Notes: generated by a model not told the origin, from the sequence alone. Counted from the stretch's first letter, positions 1 to 7,143 are shown. The stretch: 59,894 nucleotides of DNA from Helicobacter cetorum (GCA_022729705.1 DZAX01000013.1:1-59894); one strand, 5' to 3'. Made by a program: numbers and translations.

Positions 1-50
1 CGCTTTAGGAGGTAGGGCTTATATGCCTGTTGGGGTTGGGTGGTGAATGG

Positions 51-527
51 TTACGTGTGAAATAAATATTGACAAGATAATGATGCGTCGAATGAGCATT
101 TGTTTAATCTGTATGCCGTATAGTAGCCATATCTTGTGTCAAAACAATTAATTGGAAAAATATCCCCCTTTTTAATAAATATTTTTTCAGATTGGTTATT
201 TTTTTTCGCTTGCATATGACTGAGTTCTTGCGGTATCTCAATAGTGCAATCTGAGGTTGCCTCAAATGAATTTATCAAAAAAACAGTTTCTGTTGTAATT
301 TTGATATTAAAATTGTCTGTTTTGACTATTTGTGAGCCTACGAACGAAGTATGTTTTTCCCCTATGGTGTACTTCTTAATAACCTCTTTTTTTTCTTCTG
401 TAAAATTGTCTGTATAGCTATTTTGGAAATTACAATCTTCAAAATTTGAATTTTGAATTTTAGGCGCACACCCACCAAAAAACATCAAAACAGCAAATAT
501 AGTCAAAACAAAACTAATTTTTTTCAT
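51..527 (-). CDS. putative lipoprotein, 158 aa, unknown function
   Basis: The start chosen is the ATG at 527 because it opens a clear lipoprotein signal: MKK, a hydrophobic stretch and the lipobox-like FFGGC, placing the lipidated Cys near residue 19. The rest is Asn/Lys/Thr-rich with several Cys and resembles no family I recognise. The open frame continues upstream to 671, but that part codes for a piece of nucleotidyltransferase and is treated as a separate fragment. The lipoprotein may be a cargo gene of the repeat-punctuated island; nothing in the neighbourhood explains its role. That it is a secreted lipoprotein is well supported; its function is unknown. Confidence 0.6.
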   Translation of the reverse strand: MKKISFVLTIFAVLMFFGGCAPKIQNSNFEDCNFQNSYTDNFTEEKKEVIKKYTIGEKHTSFVGSQIVKTDNFNIKITTETVFLINSFEATSDCTIEIPQELSHMQAKKNNQSEKIFIKKGDIFPINCFDTRYGYYTAYRLNKCSFDASLSCQYLFHT

Positions 528-644
528 GCTCAAATCCTCTCGCAACTCCCAAAGTTTATTTTTGTCCAAGCTATTATCTGAGATTACTGCCAAGTCTACA
601 TCCGAATATGGTTTTGCCGTGCCATTTGTTCTGGAACCAAACAT
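528..644 (-). pseudogene. fragment of a MNT-type nucleotidyltransferase (antitoxin-like)
   Basis: In frame with the downstream lipoprotein, 39 codons encode the nucleotidyltransferase core: the GS motif in MFGSRTNGTA and the metal-binding DVD in SDVDLAV. This is the first half of the minimal nucleotidyltransferase (MNT) fold, a family often paired with HEPN toxins. The 5' end is cut exactly at a copy of the 25-bp repeat (645-669), which now supplies the upstream codons. The 3' end is cut where the lipoprotein ATG begins. The catalytic fold cannot be complete, so this is a doubly truncated remnant. Confidence 0.6.
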
Positions 645-669
645 TAAAAGAGTGCCTGACACCCATTTC
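645..669 (+). repeat. 25-bp cassette-boundary repeat, copy A
   Basis: Copy of the repeat with core agagtgcctgacaccc, preceded by taaa and followed by atttc. It lies at the left end of the small membrane-gene pair 676-952 and at the broken 5' end of the nucleotidyltransferase fragment. The core gtgcctgacac is an imperfect palindrome able to form a very short hairpin. Confidence 0.85.
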
Positions 670-675
670 ATGCTT

Positions 676-774
676 TTACTGCTTCTTTACTTGATATTCT
701 TGATATTTCACCAAGAGCACAAAAGCCAATCCCAATATGAAAATTGCTGTAGCACCTATTTCTAAGCTACTCAT
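676..774 (-). CDS. 32-aa single-span membrane protein
   Basis: This short frame starts at the ATG at 774, which overlaps the TAG stop of the preceding 61-aa gene (ATGAGTAG), a translational-coupling arrangement. The product has a short polar N-terminus, one hydrophobic span (about residues 8-22, AIFILGLAFVLLV) and a charged tail ending KYQEYQVKKQ. It is the small partner in a two-gene unit; an equivalent partner follows the paralogous unit at 1226-1533. The existence of the gene is inferred from the overlap and from the repetition of this layout. Function is unknown; small-peptide toxin or membrane stress roles are possible but not shown. Confidence 0.55.
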   Translation of the reverse strand: MSSLEIGATAIFILGLAFVLLVKYQEYQVKKQ

Positions 775-952
775 CTTTAGCTCCCTTATTAATAAGATAT
801 GTTCCCATTAGCACTATCAATATTGCTACTGCAACAGTGTAAAGCGACAAGCCCTCGCCTTTTACCAGCGGAGTAATCAATGCTATGGCTACAATAATTT
901 TTACGAAATCATAGAGAAGCTTTCCGACTTCCTTCAGTGTCTCTTTTTTCAT
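767..952 (-). CDS. 61-aa two-span membrane protein, leaderless cassette gene
   Basis: The protein has a charged amphipathic N-terminus (MKKETLKEVGKLLYDFVK) and two hydrophobic segments (about residues 19-30 and 37-54) with a short loop holding KGEG. It resembles small two-span proteins annotated as domains of unknown function in many bacteria; I recall a resemblance to DUF6722 but could not check. The -10 box TATAAT at 959-964 lies six bases before the ATG, so transcription should start at the A of the ATG. No ribosome binding site is present. The stop overlaps the ATG of the 32-aa partner. Confidence 0.65.
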   Translation of the reverse strand: MKKETLKEVGKLLYDFVKIIVAIALITPLVKGEGLSLYTVAVAILIVLMGTYLINKGAKDE

Positions 953-958
953 AATTCA

Positions 959-967
959 ATTATAGCA
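959..967 (-). promoter_or_regulatory. extended -10 promoter giving a leaderless transcript
   Basis: On the minus strand the sequence reads TGCTATAAT followed by six bases and then ATG of the 61-aa gene. An extended -10 (TGn plus TATAAT) with this spacing puts +1 on the start codon. The paralogous gene at 1533 has the same arrangement. Confidence 0.65.
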
Positions 968-1039
968 AAAAAATAAAATAAAAAGTTGAGATTTTTAAGA
1001 GAGAATCCGCATTATGTGAAAAAAAAGGAGGGGGAAGAC

Positions 1040-1063
1040 GTTCCCCCTCTCTTGAGTGGGAAC
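1040..1063. repeat. GTTCCC hairpin upstream of small-gene cassette 1
   Basis: Inverted repeat with arms gttccccctc and gagtgggaac (one mismatch) and loop tctt. It lies about 90 bp upstream of the 61-aa gene. A near-identical hairpin lies at 1648-1670 upstream of the second cassette, so it belongs to the duplicated unit. From memory, hairpins of the gttcccac type are dispersed in many bacterial genomes. Confidence 0.6.
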
Positions 1064-1090
1064 GAAGCAAGAAAAAAATAAGAAAATGCA

Positions 1091-1115
1091 TAAAAGAGTG
1101 CCTGACACCCATTTC
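1091..1115 (+). repeat. 25-bp cassette-boundary repeat, copy B
   Basis: Second copy of the core agagtgcctgacaccc with the same flanks (gcataaa upstream, atttc downstream). It lies on the promoter side of cassette 1. Confidence 0.85.
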
Positions 1116-1160
1116 GAATACAATTTTTAGTTTGAACTAAAGATTTTTCATAATTTTCCC

Positions 1161-1180
1161 TAAAAGAGTGCCTGACACCC
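1161..1180 (+). repeat. cassette-boundary repeat, copy C (right flank diverged)
   Basis: Third copy in the same orientation. The first 20 bases match the other copies; the right flank reads cttttt instead of atttc. It sits between cassette 1 and cassette 2, 45 bp from copy B. Confidence 0.8.
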
Positions 1181-1225
1181 CTTTTTATTTATTATATTTA
1201 TTACGAGGGAGAGCCCTCTAGGTCT

Positions 1226-1306
1226 TTATATGCTCGCGGAAAGATAAGCTTCGTAACTAAAAAACACAACTACTGCTAGTATAAGCATTCCAATAAATAT
1301 TTCCAT
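1226..1306 (-). CDS. 26-aa single-span membrane protein
   Basis: A very short frame whose ATG (1306) overlaps the TAA stop of the upstream 75-aa gene (TAATG). The peptide is one hydrophobic span (MEIFIGMLILAVVVFF) followed by the short tail SYEAYLSASI. Position, overlap and single-span character match the 32-aa gene at 676-774, although the sequences differ. The repeated two-span-then-one-span layout is the main reason to call it a gene. Function is unknown. Confidence 0.5.
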   Translation of the reverse strand: MEIFIGMLILAVVVFFSYEAYLSASI

Positions 1307-1533
1307 TATAACTTCTCCAATGAGTTTATTTTTTCTAATATTTTCTTGTTTAATACATGAATCGAAATAAATAACCACAGTATGGCTAGAAGTGCTATAA
1401 AAAGTTTTTCAGACGATATGGCGTCATAATTTGTCGCCACCCAACCAACTAAACCTATCAAAGTTGCCACAAAAACACCAAGCCAAACTTTGAGATAATT
1501 GATTTTTTCTTTAACTACATCTATTTTTGCCAT
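1306..1533 (-). CDS. 75-aa two-span membrane protein, leaderless cassette gene
   Basis: The N-terminus is charged (MAKIDVVKEKINYLKVW). Two hydrophobic segments follow (about residues 16-33 and 42-60) and then a Lys/Glu-rich, probably cytoplasmic tail (KKILEKINSLEKL). Proteins with the KEKxxYLKVWLG start and this layout occur, as I recall, in many unrelated bacteria as uncharacterised small membrane proteins, often in mobile or toxin-antitoxin-rich regions. The TATAAT at 1540-1545 is six bases from the ATG, again predicting a leaderless mRNA. The stop overlaps the 26-aa partner gene. Confidence 0.65.
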   Translation of the reverse strand: MAKIDVVKEKINYLKVWLGVFVATLIGLVGWVATNYDAISSEKLFIALLAILWLFISIHVLNKKILEKINSLEKL

Positions 1534-1539
1534 GTATTA

Positions 1540-1548
1540 ATTATAGCA
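1540..1548 (-). promoter_or_regulatory. extended -10 promoter of cassette 2, leaderless
   Basis: On the minus strand TGCTATAAT is followed by taatac and then the ATG of the 75-aa gene. Spacing is identical to the promoter at 959-967 although the spacer bases differ. Confidence 0.65.
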
Positions 1549-1647
1549 CAAAATAAGAAAACGCAAGACTGCTTTTGAGAGAAAAGTTGAAGATTTTTTA
1601 TCAGAGAATATGCATTATGTTAATGGGTGATTGGTGGTGGTAGGGAC

Positions 1648-1670
1648 GTTTCCACTCAGAGAGTGGGAAC
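1648..1670. repeat. GTTCCC hairpin upstream of small-gene cassette 2
   Basis: Arms gtttccactc and gagtgggaac pair over ten positions with one G-T pair and loop aga. It corresponds to the hairpin at 1040-1063. The stretch between each hairpin and its gene also shares acataatgc and attctct blocks, showing the two units have a common origin. Confidence 0.6.
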
Positions 1671-1704
1671 GAGGGAAGATTTTAGATTAAATTAAGTTTT
1701 TGCA

Positions 1705-1742
1705 TAAAAGAGTGCCTGACACCCATTTCTGACACCCATTTC
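1705..1742 (+). repeat. cassette-boundary repeat, copy D plus a partial tandem copy
   Basis: A full copy (1705-1729) is followed directly by a second partial copy, ctgacacccatttc (1729-1742). The coding remnant of a D12 methylase begins at its right edge. Confidence 0.8.
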
Positions 1743-1943
1743 TCTAGAAGATGAGCAAAAAAGATTGTTTGATGTTTTTAAAACTCTTGCCAAAAAAATG
1801 TTTTTGTTATGCAGTCTAATTCGGATACAGAGTTTATTAATGAATTATATGAAATTTATAAAATTCATCATATAATATTGGTAAGTAGAAATATTAAAAA
1901 GAGAATGAAAATACCAGAGCTTTTAATAGGGAGTCATAAATGA
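1741..1943 (+). pseudogene. 3' remnant of a D12-class adenine DNA methyltransferase, frameshifted
   Basis: Translation gives SLEDEQKRLFDVFKTLAKK, then after a frame change near 1810 QSNSDTEFINELYEIYKIHH. This matches the C-terminal part of Dam/M.DpnII-type (D12) N6-adenine methyltransferases, where SNSDTxFIxxLY is a conserved block. The catalytic DPPY and SAM-binding parts are absent; the gene is cut exactly at repeat copy D. The remnant's TGA overlaps the ATG of the DUF262 gene (ATGA), so the methylase was probably once the first gene of the DUF262/HEPN operon. It cannot be active. Confidence 0.7.
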
Positions 1944-3328
1944 GTAATGAAATTGAGATGATTAAATGCGATGAGAACAATATAATGCCAGAGCATTTGA
2001 TTGAATCATTAAACTTTAATCAAGGTGGTATAGGCAAACATAAATGTGTCATTTGCGCTTATCAAAATGGCATTAAAGACGGAGAGAAAAAAGCTTTGGA
2101 TTTTGCCAAAGATGAAGAAATCACAGAGTGTAAACACGGGCGAAAAGCATTAATGGCAAGTATTGAAAATATCCACGTTAATCAAAAGCCATCACAAGGG
2201 CGCCACAAGTGCGCTATTTGCGCATATCATCTTGGATATGTTAGTGGCATTGGCGACCAAGGCAATGATTTTGATGAATATAGCGAAGATGAAGCAGAAG
2301 ATGAAAATGCAATATACGATATTACAACTTTTGGAACATCCGCTGATGTTAAAACAATATATAACAGACTTGTCAAAAAAAAATATTATATTCCATTGTT
2401 TCAAAGAGACTATGTTTGGAAAATTCCTCAAGCATCAAGATTAATTGAATCTATTGTTATGGGATTGCCAATACCGTCTATTTTTATGGCAAAAGATGAC
2501 GGAAAAGAAGAAAATTATTATATCATTGATGGACAACAAAGGCTGAAGTCTATTGAGAAATTTTATAATGGAGAGTTTGCCTTAGAAGGCGTTGTAAAAA
2601 AACTTTTTAATTTGGACTTTAATGGCAAAAAATACGATGAACTAGACGAAAAGTTGCGTAATAGAATTGATGAATACGCTATTCAATTAATTATTATAAA
2701 ACAAGATAAGCCAGATGACAATAATGATAGTATTTATAAAATATTTGAAAGAATAAATACTGAAGGTACCAAATTATTACCTCAAGAAATTAGGGCTTCA
2801 TCATATCATGGTAAATTTAATGAATTGTTATCAGAATTAGCAAATAAACAACAATGGATTGATTTTATTCAAATGAAGAATACTAGAAAATCACATGAAG
2901 AATTAATTTTAAGGTTTTTGTCTCTTTATTTTGATTTAGACAATTATAAATCTCCAATGAAACATTTTTTAAATGTGTATATGAATAAAAATAGACGATT
3001 TAAATATAATTCTAAAGAAAATATAGAAGGCATTTTTACCAGAACAATACATATTTGTTCTGAATTTTTAACAAAAGAAGATATTTGTTTGCTAGGTAGT
3101 AATAGAGTAAATACACAGTTACTAGACTCTATTCTAATTGGCATAGCAAAAAATATTGACAATCCAAAATTACAAGAAATTGGATTTTTAAGCGGTAAAA
3201 TTGATATTTTGAAAAAACAAATAGATGATGATAGCTATGAATATAAAGATTATTGGGAATCAAGAAATTCAAAAGCAGATTTTGTAAAAGGAAGATGTGA
3301 GGTTACAATTAAGCTTTTTGGCGAATAA
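1940..3328 (+). CDS. DUF262 (GmrS/ParB-like) protein with two N-terminal zinc-binding modules, 462 aa
   Basis: Residues 125-330 carry the DUF262 fold: the PLFQRDYVW block (152-160) and the catalytic-type IDGQQR motif (196-201), as in the NTP-binding half of GmrSD-type modification-dependent restriction systems. The N-terminus holds two copies of a module with an upstream Cys and then HKCxICAY (H34, C36, C39 and H89, C91, C94), which look like zinc-binding repeats. No HNH/DUF1607 nuclease domain is visible. The next gene, four bases downstream, encodes a HEPN protein, which suggests an effector in trans. The start overlaps the stop of the methylase remnant. Sequence is AT-richer than the core genes. 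A defence role is inferred. Confidence 0.75.
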   Translation: MSNEIEMIKCDENNIMPEHLIESLNFNQGGIGKHKCVICAYQNGIKDGEKKALDFAKDEEITECKHGRKALMASIENIHVNQKPSQGRHKCAICAYHLGYVSGIGDQGNDFDEYSEDEAEDENAIYDITTFGTSADVKTIYNRLVKKKYYIPLFQRDYVWKIPQASRLIESIVMGLPIPSIFMAKDDGKEENYYIIDGQQRLKSIEKFYNGEFALEGVVKKLFNLDFNGKKYDELDEKLRNRIDEYAIQLIIIKQDKPDDNNDSIYKIFERINTEGTKLLPQEIRASSYHGKFNELLSELANKQQWIDFIQMKNTRKSHEELILRFLSLYFDLDNYKSPMKHFLNVYMNKNRRFKYNSKENIEGIFTRTIHICSEFLTKEDICLLGSNRVNTQLLDSILIGIAKNIDNPKLQEIGFLSGKIDILKKQIDDDSYEYKDYWESRNSKADFVKGRCEVTIKLFGE

Positions 3329-3331
3329 ACA

Positions 3332-3784
3332 ATGAAAAATAAAATTGTAACCTTATTGAAAACTGATTATTCCTTGGTTAATGATGAATTAAAATATCAC
3401 ATTCAAAACCATCTATGTATTTTAATATCTAGCTATTTAGAAATAGAACTACAAAATATTCTTGATAACTACAAAACAACAAGACATTGCAATGATCATC
3501 CATGTAAAAAGGATATTGTAAGCATGCGAAAAATTCAAAATGCTAAATGGTGTTCAATCAGACCAATGTTGACAAATATTGATAACATAATAATTAAAAA
3601 ATTGAGCAGAGTTAGAAATTTTAATCCGGAAATCATTTTTTCAATTGATAATATTGTTAAGACTAGACATAAAATTGCACATGGCGAAGATGTCGGAACA
3701 TTAACACTTGAAATTTTAGCTAACGATTTTCGAAACATTGAAAAATTTTTAAAACAATTAAAGAAAATATTTTTAACATTTTAA
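3332..3784 (+). CDS. HEPN-domain protein, probable RNase partner of the DUF262 protein, 150 aa
   Basis: An all-helical protein with the HEPN signature RxxxxH at residues 112-117 (RHKIAH) followed by GED, as in RiboL-PSP/MAE-type HEPN proteins that act as metal-independent RNases. A Cys/His cluster (RHCNDHPCKK, 51-60) may bind metal. The start is three bases after the DUF262 stop, so the two are co-translated. Known DUF262-HEPN neighbourhoods are associated with phage defence; activity here is inferred from the intact motif and context. The gene ends directly against a methylase remnant. Confidence 0.7.
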   Translation: MKNKIVTLLKTDYSLVNDELKYHIQNHLCILISSYLEIELQNILDNYKTTRHCNDHPCKKDIVSMRKIQNAKWCSIRPMLTNIDNIIIKKLSRVRNFNPEIIFSIDNIVKTRHKIAHGEDVGTLTLEILANDFRNIEKFLKQLKKIFLTF

Positions 3785-3786
3785 TT

Positions 3787-3993
3787 ACAACAACATATCA
3801 ACCACTTGCATTTATGGTAATGCAACGGTTTTTAAAAGTTGGTTTTGAACTCAAAGAAGACATTATCAAAAAACAACACAACTGTCAAGCCACGGGCTTT
3901 TGGATTAAAAAATCACAAGAAGCCAACTTTTTGCTAATTATGCACGAACATATTTTTATTTTTCAAAAACGTAACCACTCACCTACCCACTAA
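3787..3993 (+). pseudogene. C-terminal remnant of a second DNA methyltransferase
   Basis: In the frame ending at the TAA at 3991 the translation contains QPLAFMVMQRFLKVGFELKE, IIKKQHNCQATGFWIKKS and NFLLIMHEHIFIFQK. This is the typical tail of N4/N6 site-specific DNA methyltransferases (…LKEIIIKxQHN…FLxIxHEYLFIFxK). The catalytic and SAM-binding motifs are missing and there is no start. The remnant begins directly after the HEPN stop, so insertion or deletion joined the two. Its stop interlocks with the stop of the IS66 fragment on the other strand. Confidence 0.65.
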
Positions 3994-4382
3994 AAAGTGG
4001 GAATTTTACCAACAAGTGGCATAAAAGGCTTTCCTTGTATAGCATCCAAAAGTGCTTGCATAATATTAACCCCATTCTTCTTAGCGGTAAGTATGTAAGC
4101 GTAGATGTTCATAAAGATTCTACCTCCCTTTTGAGACATAAAGCATCCTGATATTTTCTCTTTTACTTTCATCATCCGTAAACCCCGTTCTGCTGCATTA
4201 TTGGTAAAAGGTACGGTAAAGTCTGTTGCGAATCTAAGTGTCCCATCTTTGTACTTTATCAGCCTATCCAAAAGGTTCTTGGCAAAGGTTTGCTTAATCC
4301 TGCCTCTTTTTCCAGCTTCTTGTTGATTTATCGTATGGTAAACACTAGCCGATGCATAAAAGCATAAAAGAGTGCCTGACAC
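3990..4382 (-). mobile_element. IS66-family transposase, 3' fragment
   Basis: The reading frame contains VPFTNNAAERGLRMMKVKEK followed by ISGCFMSQKGGRIFMNIYAY, the C-terminal catalytic block of IS66 transposases (the E in NNxAER is the last acidic residue of the DDE triad). Full-length IS66 transposases have about 500 residues; only about 120 remain. The 5' end is cut inside repeat copy E, which now supplies the first codons (SGTLL). No accessory IS66 genes or terminal repeats were found. It is an inactive remnant. Confidence 0.75.
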
Positions 4383-4389
4383 CCATTTT
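4365..4389 (+). repeat. cassette-boundary repeat, copy E (rightmost)
   Basis: Fifth copy of agagtgcctgacaccc, preceded by gcataaaagcataaa. It marks the boundary between the accessory island and polA, whose stop codon lies only 19 bp to the right. No further copy was seen in the rest of the window. Confidence 0.85.
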
Positions 4390-4407
4390 CCATTTTTTAT
4401 CGGCGGA

Positions 4408-7107
4408 TTACTTCAGCTCCCCCCAGTTATTTCCATAGTTTATAGAAGTTTTTAGAGGTATATTAAGCGGCGTGATGGACTCCATTACGTTTGCAAACTT
4501 ATCCGCGATAATCTTTGCCTCCTCTTTATTTACCTCAAATATTAGTTCGTCGTGAATTTGAAGTATCATATCCGCTTGTAGCTCCTCTTTTTCTATCATT
4601 TGCTTGATTTTTATCATAGATAGCTTGATAATATCCGCCGCAGAACCTTGAAATACAGTGTTTACAGCCTCGCGTAGATATGTTGCTTCTTCCTTTTGAC
4701 CGATAGCTTCAAACTCAAAAAACCGCTTTCTACCAGTTAGCGTCTCCACAAAACCACTCTTTTTGACGTCTGTCTTTATTCCCTCCAAAAAGTTTTTAAC
4801 GGTTGGAAATGAGGCGAAGTAGCTCTCTATCAGCCCTTTTGCCTCTTTGACGCTTATGGATAGCGTGTCGGAGAGTTTTTGACTTCCCATACCGTATAGC
4901 AGTCCGAAGTTGATTGTTTTTGCTTTGTTTCTATTTTCTTTTGCGGCTTCTTTGCCAAAGATTTTTTCGGCGGTCTCTAAGTGTATGTCTCTATCTTCGC
5001 GAAAGGCTCTCACAAGGGTTTCGTCTTGACTAAAGTGCGCCAAAAGTCGCAACTCTATTTGCGAGTAGTCTAGTCCTATAAAAATTCTATCTTTTGTGGG
5101 AACAAAGGCGTATCTTATCTCCCGTCCCGCTTCTGTTTTTGTCGGGATATTTTGAAGATTTGGATTTTTACTTGAGAGTCTGCCTGTAGCGGTTCCGGTT
5201 TGTAAAAAGTTCGTATATATTTTGTGGGATTCATTTTTTGCAGATAGTTCGAGAAGAGGCTCTATATATGTACTTTTTAGCTTAAACACCTCCCGATAAA
5301 GCAAAATTTTATCTATTACCGGATGAGTGTCTATCATCTTTTGTAAGCTTCTTTCGTCGGTGCTTAGCCCTGTTTTTGTCTTTTTGATAGATTTTAGTCC
5401 GAGTCTATCAAAGAGTATATTGGAGAGTTGTTTTGTGGAGTTGATATTAAATTCATAGCCTGTTAGAGCAAAAATTTCGTTTTTTATTCTCTCTATTTCG
5501 CCGTCATTTTTTACAAGCAACTCTTTTAATCGCTCCCTATCTACCGTCACTCCTTTTTGTTCAAGCTCCAATAATAGTCTCATAAAAGGCATCTCTACCT
5601 CAAAAAACTCTTTATAGATACGCGGCTCTTGCTTTTGCAGTTTTTGAGATAAAAGAAAAAATAGCTTTAACGTAAATACAGCGTCTTCTGCGGCGTATTT
5701 AGCCGCCTCTTCGACCAAAACTTTTGAAAAATTCTCTCCTCTTTTGACTGTATCTTTAAACTTTATCATTTTGTGAGAAAAAAATCTATCCGCCAAGTTG
5801 TCAAGCCCCACGCTAACTTCCGGATTGTCAAGCCAAGCTAGAAGCATTGTATCGGCGAATGCTTCTACTTTTTCGCCCAAAAACCGCTCTACTATGGCAA
5901 TGTCAAATTTGAGATTATGACCGACTATTTTTCTTTTAAATAGCTTTTTAATCGCTTTTTGCGCCGCCTCTTTGCTTATTTGCTGGGGTGCGCCAAGGTA
6001 TGAGTGAGATATTGGCGCATAAAATCCCTCTTTGTCGTCAAACGAAAAAGAAAAACCGATAATATTTGCGCTTTTGGTGTCAAGTCCATCTGTTTCAGTG
6101 TCAAATGCGATTATGCCGCCATTAGGCGCAAGAGCTATCACATGCGCCAACTCTTCGTCGGTTAATACAAGAGACGCTTTAAACTCGTTTCTATTTTGCT
6201 TTGACTCTTCTGGTTTTTGCGACTCGTCGCCAAACAAATCTAAGCCCTGCTTAGCTTTATATCCCTTATACAATAAATGTCTTATGTCAAAAGAGAGCAT
6301 CTCGTCGGCTATTTTTGAAAAATCCAAAGAAGAGGGTAGGGCGCACGACTCGTAGTCCACGCTCTCTAATATATCGTCTCTTAGGCTTACAAGCCGTTTG
6401 CTCATAAAAGCGCTCTCACGCCCCGCCTCCAATAGCTCTTTTGTTCTGCCTTTGATGTTTTTAATATTTTCATATAGATTTTCTATTGTTTTATATTCGC
6501 TAATTAGTTTTTCGGCGGTTTTTGGACCTATGCCTTTGACTCCCGGCACATTGTCTACACTGTCGCCAATAAGAGATTGAAAGTCGATAAATAGAGACGG
6601 ATGTACGCCAAACTTCGCAATACAAGCGGACTCGTCTACTATAATTTTTTTTGACGGCTCCCATACTACTGTGTCGCCGTCTTTTATGAGTTGATAAAGG
6701 TCTTTATCATGGCTTACTATGCGGGTTTTTACACCGTCTTTTTGAGCTATACGGCAGATTGAGGCGATAAGGTCGTCCGCTTCAAAACTATCTACGGACA
6801 TGGTTTTGAGTCCTAATTTGTTGAGCCACTCTATAGCTATAGGGAGTTGCGCCTTAAAATCCTGCGGCGTATCAGGGCGGTTGCCTTTGTAATCAGCATA
6901 AATATCCTCTCTAAACCCTTTTACTTTACTCTCCAAACAAAATATCATATAGTCGGCTTCATGCTCTTTTGATATTTTGACCAAAAAGTTGAGAAATCCG
7001 GTAAGAAGCCCGGTTGGAAAGCCGCTTTTGCTCTTTAGCGGAGGCATAGCAAAGTAGCTTCTAAAGAAAAATCCGAATGTGTCTATTACGGCTATTGTTT
7101 TTTGCAT
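4408..7107 (-). CDS. polA: DNA polymerase I
   Basis: A full-length 899-aa PolA for replication and repair. The N-terminal 5'-3' exonuclease domain (about 1-290) has metal-binding acidic clusters such as SFEADDLIA. The 3'-5' exonuclease domain (about 330-500) keeps acidic motifs (IAFDTETDGLD, GHNLKFD). The polymerase domain has motif A DYSQIELRLL (from 680), motif B RNKAKTINFGLLYG (726-739) and motif C QIHDE (850-854). A TATAAT at 7144-7149 lies 37 bp before the ATG. The gene runs toward the accessory island and its stop lies 19 bp from repeat copy E, so the island sits directly behind a housekeeping gene. Confidence 0.98.
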   Translation of the reverse strand: MQKTIAVIDTFGFFFRSYFAMPPLKSKSGFPTGLLTGFLNFLVKISKEHEADYMIFCLESKVKGFREDIYADYKGNRPDTPQDFKAQLPIAIEWLNKLGLKTMSVDSFEADDLIASICRIAQKDGVKTRIVSHDKDLYQLIKDGDTVVWEPSKKIIVDESACIAKFGVHPSLFIDFQSLIGDSVDNVPGVKGIGPKTAEKLISEYKTIENLYENIKNIKGRTKELLEAGRESAFMSKRLVSLRDDILESVDYESCALPSSLDFSKIADEMLSFDIRHLLYKGYKAKQGLDLFGDESQKPEESKQNRNEFKASLVLTDEELAHVIALAPNGGIIAFDTETDGLDTKSANIIGFSFSFDDKEGFYAPISHSYLGAPQQISKEAAQKAIKKLFKRKIVGHNLKFDIAIVERFLGEKVEAFADTMLLAWLDNPEVSVGLDNLADRFFSHKMIKFKDTVKRGENFSKVLVEEAAKYAAEDAVFTLKLFFLLSQKLQKQEPRIYKEFFEVEMPFMRLLLELEQKGVTVDRERLKELLVKNDGEIERIKNEIFALTGYEFNINSTKQLSNILFDRLGLKSIKKTKTGLSTDERSLQKMIDTHPVIDKILLYREVFKLKSTYIEPLLELSAKNESHKIYTNFLQTGTATGRLSSKNPNLQNIPTKTEAGREIRYAFVPTKDRIFIGLDYSQIELRLLAHFSQDETLVRAFREDRDIHLETAEKIFGKEAAKENRNKAKTINFGLLYGMGSQKLSDTLSISVKEAKGLIESYFASFPTVKNFLEGIKTDVKKSGFVETLTGRKRFFEFEAIGQKEEATYLREAVNTVFQGSAADIIKLSMIKIKQMIEKEELQADMILQIHDELIFEVNKEEAKIIADKFANVMESITPLNIPLKTSINYGNNWGELK

Positions 7108-7143
7108 TTTTGACTCTTGTAGGTTTGATATTGTATTTTTGCC

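Noticed and set aside
1-50. Possible gene end at the left window edge
   Set aside because: No frame with recognisable coding content could be supported in this short stretch.
645-1742. Possible CRISPR array because of short same-orientation repeats
   Set aside because: Spacing is 45 to 2600 bp and irregular, the intervals contain genes, and no cas genes occur.
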